From positions 1-28,065 of the forward strand of contig CAKTNS010000038.1 of NCBI GenBank assembly GCA_934589225.1: DNA of 28,065 bases, written 5' to 3'. Positions 15,342 through 21,833 of this stretch are shown here, piece by piece. Source of the DNA: an uncultured Oscillospiraceae bacterium (GTDB lineage: Bacteria > Bacillota > Clostridia > Oscillospirales > Oscillospiraceae). A model generated the notes under the pieces. It made no database searches. It was not told the DNA's origin and saw nothing but the letters and a program-made list of their open reading frames with translations. The translations under genes were made by a program, and so were the position numbers. The stretch's first letter is position 1. Each line of letters begins with the position of its first letter.

Positions 15342-15641
15342 CGGCAATCTGCCGCCCGCCACGTTCCGTATATAACCTGTTTAGTTGAACGGAACTACCT
15401 ACCGACATGTCATTCCGAGCGAACGAAAGCGAGTCGAGGAATCTTCCCGAGTGGCAAGCTTTACCTTGTGTTGGTTCATTGTCCAACGTAGAAGATTCCT
15501 CCACTCCGCTGACGCTGCGGTCGGAATGACAGAACGGGGGAACGTTTCTACGGATTCGCCTACTGTTTCCAGAGCGTTTCACGCTGCCCCGCGGCCCTCA
15601 TCAGGCTCGCCCAGGCGAGCCAGCTTCCCCCGAGGGAAGCT
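15342..15641 (+). repeat. Composite intergenic repeat A-B-C, copy 1
   Basis: Module A (15342-15399) contains CTGCCGCCCGCCACGTTCCG. Module B (15409-15530, 122 bp) has perfect 10-bp terminal inverted repeats GTCATTCCGA/TCGGAATGAC and inner GAGGAATCTTC/GAAGATTCCTC. Module C (15542-15641) contains ACGGATTCGCCTACTGTTTC, CCCTCATCAG and a CTTCCC/GGGAAG hairpin. The same three modules occur in reverse order and orientation at 19379-19689. No transposase is encoded, so they resemble REP/MITE-type passive elements. Confidence 0.85.
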
Positions 15642-15781
15642 CTTGTTCCGTGCTTTTAGGCACTCGGTTCAGCGGGACGGTGCGAAAGAATCATGCGTTG
15701 ATTTCCTCCTTTTGTTGAGAAATCATAGAATGAACAAGGGAGAGCCCCGGTATTTTTAACAGTAATTTAAGACTCCGGTCA

Positions 15782-15810
15782 TTGCATACCCGGGGGAAAT
15801 GTGCTACAAT
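15782..15810 (+). promoter_or_regulatory. Promoter of the small multidrug-export/HIT operon
   Basis: TTGCAT (15782-15787), 17-nt spacer, TACAAT (15805-15810) with an extended -10 TG. A second TATAAT at 15833-15838 lacks a -35 and lies only 10 nt from the start codon. Confidence 0.65.
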
Positions 15811-15848
15811 ACATAAGTTCTTTGAAACTTAGTATAATTGGTGATAAA

Positions 15849-16325
15849 ATGTTTGAAAAATATCTTTCCGTGTTTTTAATTTCCATGGTGCCCCTTATTG
15901 AGCTGCGGGCGGCGGTGCCCATTGCCATTGGCATGGGGATTCCCACCATGCGGGCCATTGCGATTTGCGCCATTGGAAATATGCTCCCTGTGCCCATCAT
16001 TTATCTCTTTGCCCGGAAGGTCCTGATCTGGGGCCTGGACAAGCCCGGCATCGGCGGGGTCTGCCGGTTCTTCCATGACAAGGGCGAGCGGGCCGGGCGG
16101 AAGCTGGCCGGGGGGAAGTACGGGCGGCTCGGCTTGGTTGCGGCGCTGACGGTGTTTGTGGGCGTGCCCATTCCCGGCACCGGGGCCTGGACCGGCACTC
16201 TGGGGGCCAGTTTTCTGGACCTGGGGCTGAAAAAAACCGTGGCATCTGTGACCACCGGTGTTTTGATGGCGGCGGTCATCATGGCAATTGTCAGCCGGGT
16301 GGGCGTACATGTATTCGGACTTTAA
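15849..16325 (+). CDS. Small multidrug-export family membrane protein (COG2426-like)
   Basis: A 158 aa protein with about four to five TM segments. It carries ELRAAVPIAIGMG after TM1 and the glycine/proline-rich reentrant-looking segment VFVGVPIPGTGAWTGTLGA, both hallmarks of the Sm_multidrug_ex (PF06695) family. Substrates of this family are not established despite the name. The ATG at 15849 is preferred over an in-frame GTG at 15801 because the latter would overlap the promoter. No strong SD is visible (GGTGAT only), so translation may be modest. The HIT gene follows 21 nt later, implying one transcript. Confidence 0.8.
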   Translation: MFEKYLSVFLISMVPLIELRAAVPIAIGMGIPTMRAIAICAIGNMLPVPIIYLFARKVLIWGLDKPGIGGVCRFFHDKGERAGRKLAGGKYGRLGLVAALTVFVGVPIPGTGAWTGTLGASFLDLGLKKTVASVTTGVLMAAVIMAIVSRVGVHVFGL

Positions 16326-16346
16326 TGCTTTGGAGGCGTTTTTAAC

Positions 16347-16688
16347 ATGAAGGATTGTCTGTTCTGCCGCATCGTTGCCGGGGAGATCCCCTCTACCAAG
16401 GTCTATGAGGATGAAACCGTTTTTGCCTTTCGGGACATTGCCCCCCAGGCCCCGACCCATATTCTGGTGATTCCCAAGACCCATATTTCCGGCTGCAACG
16501 GCGTTAATGAGGAAAACAGCGCTTTGGTTGCCCATATTTTTGAGGTCATCCCCAAGATCGCCCAGGCGGAAAACCTGACCGGCGGCTACCGGGTGGTATC
16601 CAACTGCGGAGCCGATGCGGGGCAGACCGTACCCCATCTGCACTTCCATATTCTGGGCGGTAAAACCCTGGCATTGGAAATGGCTTGA
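16347..16688 (+). CDS. HIT family protein (HinT-like nucleotide phosphoramidase)
   Basis: A 113 aa cytosolic protein of full HinT length. The N-terminus MKDCLFCRIVAGEIPS has the CxxC zinc-type motif (C4, C7) common in bacterial HIT proteins. The catalytic histidine triad H97-x-H99-x-H101 lies in VPHLHFHILGG. HinT enzymes hydrolyse AMP-N-linked (aminoacyl-adenylate-like) compounds. TTTGGAGG precedes the ATG. Its stop codon TGA (16686-16688) lies inside the -35 hexamer of the thiT promoter. Confidence 0.93.
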   Translation: MKDCLFCRIVAGEIPSTKVYEDETVFAFRDIAPQAPTHILVIPKTHISGCNGVNEENSALVAHIFEVIPKIAQAENLTGGYRVVSNCGADAGQTVPHLHFHILGGKTLALEMA

Positions 16689-16712
16689 CAAATAGCGACA
16701 ATTGCGTATAAT
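16685..16712 (+). promoter_or_regulatory. Promoter of thiT, -35 inside the HIT stop codon
   Basis: TTGACA (16685-16690), 16-nt spacer, TATAAT (16707-16712): perfect hexamers. The TGA of TTGACA is the HIT gene's stop codon. Confidence 0.85.
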
Positions 16713-16720
16713 AGAGGCAA

Positions 16721-16826
16721 TCGCATAGCGCCGTCTTCGGGGGGCCGGTAAACCGGCTGAGATAGGGATGATAGCCCTGACCCGCTAAACCTGATACGGT
16801 TAATACCGTCGGAGGGAAAGATGCGG
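16721..16826 (+). ncRNA. TPP riboswitch (THI element)
   Basis: The conserved blocks TTCGGGGGGCC, GGCTGAGA, CCCTGACCC, AACCTGATACGGTTAATACC and GTCGGAGGGAA appear in THI-element order. P1 pairs CGCAT (16722-16726) with ATGCG (16821-16825). It precedes the thiamine transporter gene, so thiamine pyrophosphate should repress uptake. Confidence 0.97.
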
Positions 16827-16840
16827 ACCATGACCTTTTT

Positions 16841-16882
16841 ATGTCGCATTGCACCCGGACAGGCTGCAATGCGGCATTTTTT
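16841..16882 (+). terminator. Expression-platform terminator of the TPP riboswitch
   Basis: Arms ATGTCGCATTGCA (16841-16853) and TGCAATGCGGCAT (16865-16877) are followed by six T, directly before the thiT SD. The 5' arm repeats the P1 sequence CGCAT, so ATGCG at 16821-16825 can pair with it to form an antiterminator when TPP is absent. Confidence 0.9.
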
Positions 16883-16899
16883 CTTTGGAGGTCTATTCC

Positions 16900-17451
16900 A
16901 TGCAAACTTCTCACAAAAAGCTCCGCGCTCTGACCGAGGGCGCAATCCTCATCGCTCTGGCTGAGATCCTCAGCTTCCTGCCCCTGTACAAAATGCCCTG
17001 GGGCGGCTCCGTGGATCTGGCCATGCTGCCTATCATCGTTTTCTGCGTCCGCTGGGGCTTTGGCCCGGGCATGATCGTGGCCTTTGCCCACTCCCTGCTG
17101 CAGACCATGTTTGAGGGCGGCATCGCCATCGGCTGGCAGAGCATCCTGGGCGACTTCATCATTGCCTACTCCGTCCTGGGTCTGGCGGGCCTGTTCAAGG
17201 GCAAGTTCTATCTGGCCACCGTGGTTGCCTGCGTGGCCCGGTTCCTGGTCCACTATGTGGTGGGTGCCACCATCTGGGCCGAGTACATGCCCGAAACCTT
17301 CTTCAACATGACCATGACCACCCCCTGGATCTACTCCGCACTGTATAACGCCGCTTACATGCTGGTAGACATGCTGCTGATCCTGCTGGTGGGCTTCCTG
17401 CTGAGCAAGACTCCTGCCAAGAAGTACCTGCTGGGCGAAGATTTGACCTGA
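16900..17451 (+). CDS. thiT: ECF transporter S component for thiamine, ThiT
   Basis: A 183 aa integral membrane protein with about six TM segments that captures thiamine for an energy-coupling-factor (ECF) transporter; the shared ECF ATPases and EcfT are not in the window. ThiT-type segments are LPLYKMPWGGSVDLAMLP, VRWGFGPGMIVAFAHSLLQ and the late YSALYNAAYMLVD, the aromatic/Asn region that lines the thiamine pocket in ThiT. The ATG at 16900 has TGGAGG 8 nt upstream; the longer open frame begins inside the terminator stem. The upstream TPP riboswitch independently supports the assignment. Confidence 0.95.
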   Translation: MQTSHKKLRALTEGAILIALAEILSFLPLYKMPWGGSVDLAMLPIIVFCVRWGFGPGMIVAFAHSLLQTMFEGGIAIGWQSILGDFIIAYSVLGLAGLFKGKFYLATVVACVARFLVHYVVGATIWAEYMPETFFNMTMTTPWIYSALYNAAYMLVDMLLILLVGFLLSKTPAKKYLLGEDLT

Positions 17452-17471
17452 ACCTCCTGAATATTCAGAAA

Positions 17472-17507
17472 AACTCCCGAACGGCCCTGAAAAGCCGTTC
17501 GGGAGTT
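17472..17507 (-). terminator. Bidirectional terminator, thiT / PAP2 gene
   Basis: Perfect 14-bp arms AACTCCCGAACGGC and its complement with an 8-nt loop lie between convergent genes. The minus-strand tail is TTTTTCTG, making it best for the PAP2 gene; the plus-strand tail is poor in T. Confidence 0.85.
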
Positions 17508-17512
17508 CCATA

Positions 17513-18205
17513 TTATTTGGGGTTGGCTGCTTTCCTGCGGCGGAATTTGTCTTTCCAGTAGTCCTTGAAGACCAGGATCTCTGCCAGCAGGCCCAGAGGC
17601 AGGGCGGCGGCGATGTCGATGACGGAGTGCTGCTTGACCACGGCGGTGGACAGGCTGATGGTGATGACGGAAAAGACCACGAAGGCCTTCCAGAGCTTGC
17701 TGGCCTGTTTTTCCTTGAGCCAGCAGGAGCCGATGCCCAGGGAATAGGCTACATGCAGCGAGGGGCACACCCCGGTGGGGGTGTCGGCCCGGTAGATGAG
17801 GGCCGCCAGGTGGGTAAAGAAGTTATCCCTTACAAATTCCGTAGGCCGCAGATCCTGGTAGCTGGGATAGAGGATGTAGACGGCCATGGCCACCACCTGG
17901 GTGATGATGATGTAGATTTGCAGATTCCGAAAGTTGGGAATGTCATACAGGGCAAAATACCCCAGGCTGATGACGATCAGCAGATACCAGAAGCAGTAGG
18001 GGATGAAGAAGAACTCGTTGAAGGGAATCAGTTCATCCAGTCGGCTGTGGATCAGGTGGCAGCGTTCCACGGGAATCAGATTTTCTGTGAGGAAATAAAA
18101 GGCAAAGTACACCAGCCACCCCAGCAGCAGCTTCAGGTGGGCAAACTCCGGCTGGTTGATGCTGCGAAGTCGGAAAGTACGGTAGTCAACAACAGGTTGT
18201 TTCAT
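17513..18205 (-). CDS. PAP2-family membrane phosphatase/transferase (AUR1-like motif variant)
   Basis: A 230 aa protein with about six TM segments. The phosphatase motifs are R120-P121 (DLRPTEF), CPSLHVA (PSLH at 148-151) and STAVVKQHSVIDIAA with His193 and Asp197. The PSLH/KQHxxxD forms differ from classical PSGH/SRxxxxxH and resemble the PAP2_3/inositol-phosphorylceramide-synthase-like branch, which acts on lipid phosphates or head groups. Its ATG overlaps the acyltransferase stop (ATGA), so the two are coupled, pointing to a lipid-remodelling pair. The ATG at 18205 has GAGG about 8 nt upstream; the longer frame lies inside the acyltransferase gene. Confidence 0.83.
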   Translation of the reverse strand: MKQPVVDYRTFRLRSINQPEFAHLKLLLGWLVYFAFYFLTENLIPVERCHLIHSRLDELIPFNEFFFIPYCFWYLLIVISLGYFALYDIPNFRNLQIYIIITQVVAMAVYILYPSYQDLRPTEFVRDNFFTHLAALIYRADTPTGVCPSLHVAYSLGIGSCWLKEKQASKLWKAFVVFSVITISLSTAVVKQHSVIDIAAALPLGLLAEILVFKDYWKDKFRRRKAANPK

Positions 18206-18960
18206 AAAATCGCCTCGGTTGCGTGGTTGGTTCGGTAATTCTTCTTGGAAATGTTGGGGTAGGGCACCACGATGTGCTCCGGCAGCTCCTGGGCCAAATC
18301 TGTGATGCTGTCCATCAGGGCCTGACAGATCCGGCGGCGCTCCTGGGCAATGGGGGCATCGGCATGGAAGGGGATGGGCTTGCCAAAATAGAATTTGTGG
18401 AGCCTGGGGGCCAGATACATGGGGACGAATTGCAGCTCTTTTCCTGTGCGCTTGTAGTAAAGCCGGGCCACATCCACGAAATTTTCCTGGAATTTGCACA
18501 GGATCTGGTTGTAGCCCTCTTTGCACTCCGGGAAAATGATGATGTGGTTTCCCGCTTCCAGTTTTTTGACCGTGTTCCGGAAGGTGCCGATGACCCGGGT
18601 GTCATGGTAGACGGCAATGGTGTCGCCGCAGCGCATAACACAGGCGGCAAAGGGGGCGATGATGTAGGAAAAGAGCCTAAAAAAGGGCTTGCACCACCGG
18701 GGTTTTTCGTCCCAGAAGTCGTGGTAGGCATAGTCCGGCAGCTCCTTTGCATCCATCATCTGTCCGGCGCACCAGATGGAGCGCTTCCCGGGAAAATACA
18801 GCTCACTGACAATGGGCCCATGGGCCTGGGAGTGGTTTCCCACAATGATGGACGGCTCCTGGGGCAGATTTTCCAGCCCCACCGACGTGGTTTGGGGATA
18901 AAACAGCTTGACGGCACCCCAGCAAAGATTATAAAACCCTTTTTCCAGTTGCTCCTTCAC
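18202..18960 (-). CDS. PlsC-like lysophospholipid acyltransferase family protein
   Basis: A protein of about 252 aa with an acyltransferase core. Motif I reads GNHSQAHGP (N42-H43 to G48), so the usual HxxxxD has Gly in place of Asp. Motif III reads IIFPECKEGYN (143-146 FPEC rather than FPEG). Later segments LQFVPMYLAPRLHKFYFGKPIPF match the family's end. The altered motif suggests a divergent or non-standard acyl acceptor. The start is best placed at GTG 18960, with GGGAGGG 7 nt upstream; the longer frame runs into repeat DNA. A TATAAT at 18992-18997 may be its -10. It is coupled to the PAP2 gene. Confidence 0.75.
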   Translation of the reverse strand: MKEQLEKGFYNLCWGAVKLFYPQTTSVGLENLPQEPSIIVGNHSQAHGPIVSELYFPGKRSIWCAGQMMDAKELPDYAYHDFWDEKPRWCKPFFRLFSYIIAPFAACVMRCGDTIAVYHDTRVIGTFRNTVKKLEAGNHIIIFPECKEGYNQILCKFQENFVDVARLYYKRTGKELQFVPMYLAPRLHKFYFGKPIPFHADAPIAQERRRICQALMDSITDLAQELPEHIVVPYPNISKKNYRTNHATEAIL

Positions 18961-19038
18961 GGCCCATCCCTCCCATTTTATTGTGGAGCGTATTATAGAG
19001 GGAGAAGATAAACTACAGATAAACTGGGGGACGGGGGA

Positions 19039-19110
19039 GTTGACAGTTGACAGTGGACAGTTGACAGTTATATTCCAATTGACAATTGACAATGGACAAT
19101 TGTCAATTTT
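19039..19110 (+). repeat. Twin heptamer arrays (GTTGACA)n and (ATTGACA)n
   Basis: Array 1 is GTTGACA, GTTGACA, GTGGACA, GTTGACA (19039-19066). Array 2 is ATTGACA, ATTGACA, ATGGACA, ATTGTCA (19078-19105). Both have four units and the same T-to-G variant in unit three. Confidence 0.85.
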
Positions 19111-19200
19111 GGGGGGACGGACGTTTTACCTTTGCGCTCGTTGTTTCAACAATATGCAACGCACGTCCTTAGAATACCCCGGTTGAAAAAACACACCTTT

Positions 19201-19324
19201 CAGCGAAACCGTAGGGAACGGCCTGTGTGCCGTTCCGGGAGCGCCCCGAATATAACTCGTGCGGATGAACGGAACCACCCACCAGCGAAACTGTAGGGAA
19301 CGGCCTATGTGCCGTTCCGGGAAC
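19201..19324 (+). repeat. Two 42-bp direct repeats separated by a degenerate A module
   Basis: 19201-19242 and 19283-19324 are nearly identical (about three differences; CAGCGAAACYGTAGGGAACG then GCCGTTCCGGGA). Each contains a GGAACGGC/GCCGTTCC hairpin. The spacer 19243-19282 (GAATATAACTCGTGC, GAACGGAACCACC) is a decayed A-module. Confidence 0.8.
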
Positions 19325-19378
19325 CTTCCGGATAGAACTACGTCAGAATAAACAGGTTCCCATCCGACACGGTACAAA

Positions 19379-19689
19379 AGCTTCCCTCGGGGGAAGCTGG
19401 CTCGCCCCGTGGGCGAGACTGATGAGGGCGGCGGGGCTGTGTGAAACACTCTAGAAACAGTAGGCGAATCCGTAGAAACGTACCCCCATTCTGTCATTCC
19501 GACCGCAGCGTTAGCGGAGTGGAGGAATCCACTACGTGGGAGAAAAGTACCACCACAAGGTAAAATCTGCCACTTGGGAAGATTCCTCGGCTCGCTGCGT
19601 TCGCTCGGAATGACATAATCGGTGGGTGGTTCCGGTTGACCATACGGGTTATATGCGAAACGTGGCGGGCGGCAGGTTGCCGCCCCTAC
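19379..19689 (-). repeat. Composite intergenic repeat A-B-C, copy 2 (inverted)
   Basis: Module C lies at 19379-19481, B at 19493-19614 (122 bp, the same length as copy 1, with GTCATTCCGA/TCGGAATGAC ends), and A at 19628-19689. Order and strand are exactly inverted relative to 15342-15641. Confidence 0.85.
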
Positions 19690-19707
19690 GTCAATGTACA
19701 TCGTTTT

Positions 19708-19736
19708 TTGCATTTTTGGGAACACAATGCTATGAT
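19708..19736 (+). promoter_or_regulatory. Promoter-like site within the repeat region
   Basis: TTGCAT (19708-19713), 17-nt spacer, TATGAT (19731-19736) with an extended -10 TG. No gene follows until the response regulator 250 nt downstream, with a partial A-repeat between. Confidence 0.5.
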
Positions 19737-19775
19737 AGACACATTGAAAACACGGTATTCCGGAACAAATGTATT

Positions 19776-19806
19776 GTAGGGGCGGCAATCTGCCGCCCGC
19801 CACGTT
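19776..19806 (+). repeat. Partial A-module copy
   Basis: GTAGGGGCGGCAATCTGCCG followed by CCCGCCACGTT. Hairpin-forming (GGCGGCA/TGCCGCC) and shared with the composite repeats. Confidence 0.75.
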
Positions 19807-19869
19807 TTGACACCTGAGCCGTATCAGCAAAACGGTATCCCGTTGGACGAAATGATGTAGGCTGCGCCC

Positions 19870-19897
19870 TTGAAAAACGCTGAAAAACGGGTATACT
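19870..19897 (+). promoter_or_regulatory. Candidate promoter of the two-component system
   Basis: TTGAAA (19870-19875), 16-nt spacer, TATACT (19892-19897), about 90 nt before the response-regulator start. A lone TTGACA near 19967 has no partner -10. Confidence 0.55.
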
Positions 19898-19987
19898 GGG
19901 GATAGTTTCTTTTCGGTTTAGGATGATACCATATGCTAAACGCAAAAAGCAAGGGAAATGCGGACTTGACAAAAAGGGGGAAGTGTT

Positions 19988-20662
19988 TTGTTTCATATCC
20001 TGGTGGTGGATGACGATAAAAATACCAGGCGGCTCATGCAGGCGGTGCTGGAATCCGACGGTTATACGGTGACCACGGCCTGTGACGGGGAAGAGGCCCT
20101 GGCGGTGCTGGATCGGGAGCATGTGGATCTGGCGGTGCTGGATATTATGATGCCCAATATGGATGGCTATGAGTTTACCAAGACCTTGCGGGATGCCAAC
20201 AACGAGCTGCCCATTCTGATGGTCTCCGCCAAGCAGCTGTCGGAGGACCGGAAGCGGGGCTTCCTGGTGGGCACCGACGACTATATGACAAAGCCTGTGG
20301 ATACCGATGAGATGCTGCTGCGGATCAAGGCTCTGCTGCGGCGGGCAAAAATCGTCAGCGAGCGGAAAATCGAGGTGGGGGACGTGGTGCTGGATTACGA
20401 CTCCATGACGGTGACCCGGGGCAGCGAGCGGCAGGAGCTGCCTCAAAAGGAATTTTTGCTGCTGTATAAGCTATTGTCCTACCCGGGTAAGATTTTCACC
20501 AGAATCCAGCTGATGGACGAGATCTGGGGCATGGATTCCGACACCGGCTGGGAGACGGTGACGGTCCACATCGGCAGACTCCGGAAGCGCTTTGAGCACT
20601 ATGATGAATTTGAGATCGTCTCCGTCCGGGGCCTGGGCTACAAGGCGGTGAAAAAGGTATGA
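19988..20662 (+). CDS. OmpR/PhoB-family response regulator
   Basis: A 224 aa DNA-binding regulator. The receiver domain (1-115) has acidic pocket D8-D9, phospho-acceptor D52 in AVLDIMMPNMDG, Ser80 and Lys102 in DDYMTKP. Residues about 125-224 form the winged helix (LPQKEFLLLYKLLSYPGKIFTR, then TVTVHIGRLRKRFE and VRGLGYKAV). The best start is TTG at 19988, with AGGGGG 7 nt upstream and the expected HILVVDDD spacing. It overlaps the kinase gene by 4 nt (ATGA). No target genes can be named. Confidence 0.93.
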   Translation: MFHILVVDDDKNTRRLMQAVLESDGYTVTTACDGEEALAVLDREHVDLAVLDIMMPNMDGYEFTKTLRDANNELPILMVSAKQLSEDRKRGFLVGTDDYMTKPVDTDEMLLRIKALLRRAKIVSERKIEVGDVVLDYDSMTVTRGSERQELPQKEFLLLYKLLSYPGKIFTRIQLMDEIWGMDSDTGWETVTVHIGRLRKRFEHYDEFEIVSVRGLGYKAVKKV

Positions 20663-21720
20663 AGGAGAAACGCCGGGGCCGCATGACCCTGACCCTTATC
20701 TTATCCGGCTGTGTGTTTCTGGTCATTCTGGTGACCCTGCTGATCATCGGCCTGGTGCTGCTGATCGTGGACCATGTGGGGCTTCTGGGCCGGTGGATGG
20801 CCCATGCCAGCCTGTTCAGCTTCTTCGGGGCCATCGGGGCCATGAGCCTGGTGGGGGGTACCTGTATTTCCCTGTTTTTGGGCACGGTGCCTCTGCGGTC
20901 CATGAACCGCATGACCGAGGGGCTCCACCGGCTGGCTTCGGGAGATTATAAGGCCCGGATCGAGCCCAAGGGCATCTTAGGCATGATCCCTCCGGTGCGG
21001 GACATGGTGGATTCTTTTAACGCCACCGCCGCGGAGCTGGAGGGCACGGAGCTGCTGCGCTCGGACTTTATCAACAATTTTTCCCATGAGTTCAAAACCC
21101 CCATCGTGTCCATTGCGGGCTTTGCGGGGTTACTCAAGCAGGGAAATCTCAGCCGGGAGGAGCAGCTGGAGTATCTGGATATTATTGAGGGCGAAAGCCG
21201 CCGCCTTGCTCAGATGGCCACCAATGTGCTGAATATGACCAAGGTGGAAAACCAGGCTATCTTGACAAACGTGACCTATTTCAATCTCTCGGAGCAGCTG
21301 CGGACCTGCGTGCTGCTGCTGGAGCGGAAGTGGGAGAAAAAGAATCTGGAAATGAGCCTGGAGCTGGAGGAGCACATGATCTCCGGCAATCAGGAGCTGC
21401 TGCGGCAGGTCTGGGTGAATCTATTGGACAATGCCATTAAGTTCTCTCCGGAGGACCAGGTGGTGGAGATTTCCGCCTCGGAGGAAGACGGCTGGGTATC
21501 CGTATCCATCAGCAACGCCGGCGCGCCCATTCCGGAAAACCAGCAGGAGGCCATTTTCCGGAAGTTCTACCAGGCGGACCGCTCCCACAATACCGAGGGC
21601 AACGGCATCGGTCTGGCGGTGGTCAAGCGGGTGGTGGAGCTCCACGGCGGCAGCATCCGGGTGGAAAGCGATGCGGCCTTTACCAAATTCACGGTGAAGC
21701 TGCCCAAGAAGCCCGCATAA
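20659..21720 (+). CDS. Membrane sensor histidine kinase
   Basis: A 353 aa kinase paired with the preceding regulator. TM1 is about 10-37 and TM2 about 53-77, leaving an extracytoplasmic loop of only about 15 residues, so it probably senses in the membrane. HAMP is about 78-130. The HisKA H-box FSHEFKTP has phospho-accepting H143. The ATPase domain has an N-box (NLLDNAIKFSP, 254-264) and a G2-type GNGIGLA (314-320). The G1-type stretch is SNAGAPIPE, with Asn where Asp is common. The start overlaps the regulator stop. The stimulus is unknown. Confidence 0.92.
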   Translation: MKEKRRGRMTLTLILSGCVFLVILVTLLIIGLVLLIVDHVGLLGRWMAHASLFSFFGAIGAMSLVGGTCISLFLGTVPLRSMNRMTEGLHRLASGDYKARIEPKGILGMIPPVRDMVDSFNATAAELEGTELLRSDFINNFSHEFKTPIVSIAGFAGLLKQGNLSREEQLEYLDIIEGESRRLAQMATNVLNMTKVENQAILTNVTYFNLSEQLRTCVLLLERKWEKKNLEMSLELEEHMISGNQELLRQVWVNLLDNAIKFSPEDQVVEISASEEDGWVSVSISNAGAPIPENQQEAIFRKFYQADRSHNTEGNGIGLAVVKRVVELHGGSIRVESDAAFTKFTVKLPKKPA

Positions 21721-21738
21721 AGCCGTATCATCAAAAGA

Positions 21739-21793
21739 AAAACTGCCACGAAGCAGTATCCCATAAACCATGGGGCTGTTTTGTGGCAGTTTT
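21739..21793 (+). terminator. Bidirectional terminator, histidine kinase / rel
   Basis: AAAACTGCCAC (21739-21749) pairs with GTGGCAGTTTT (21783-21793), with an inner CCCAT/ATGGG stem. T-runs lie on both sides, fitting convergent genes. Confidence 0.85.
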
Positions 21794-21833
21794 TAACGCA
21801 ATTTATTTGATCCTTTTAGGCAGCACCCCGCAA

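Larger units (their letters stand above)
15118..15780 (+). other. Gene-free, repeat-rich intergenic region
   Basis: No credible gene is seen; open frames here are made of repeat DNA. From left: an A-module copy (15124-15168); a hairpin CTTCCCC/GGGGAAG near 15177-15192 with adjacent repeat-like DNA; a stretch without recognisable structure (about 15210-15340); the A-B-C composite (15342-15641); and 15642-15780, where I see nothing. Confidence 0.7.
19000..19860 (+). other. Gene-free, repeat-rich intergenic region
   Basis: No credible gene is seen. Contents in order: two heptamer arrays (19039-19110), two 42-bp direct repeats (19201-19324), the inverted C-B-A composite (19379-19689), a promoter-like sequence (19708-19736), and a partial A module (19776-19806). 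The longest open frame here (minus strand, 19126-19830) is built from these repeats. Confidence 0.75.

Noticed and set aside
19039..19110. Heptamer arrays read as multiple -35 boxes of a promoter cluster
   Set aside because: No -10 hexamer stands 16-18 nt after the TTGACA units and no gene follows on the plus strand for about 900 nt.
15342..19689. Repeat blocks considered as CRISPR or an insertion sequence
   Set aside because: There is no regular repeat-spacer periodicity, no cas genes and no transposase; the units are palindromic passive elements.
19126..19830. Minus-strand open frame of 234 codons
   Set aside because: Composed almost wholly of the intergenic repeats; no SD and no family resemblance.
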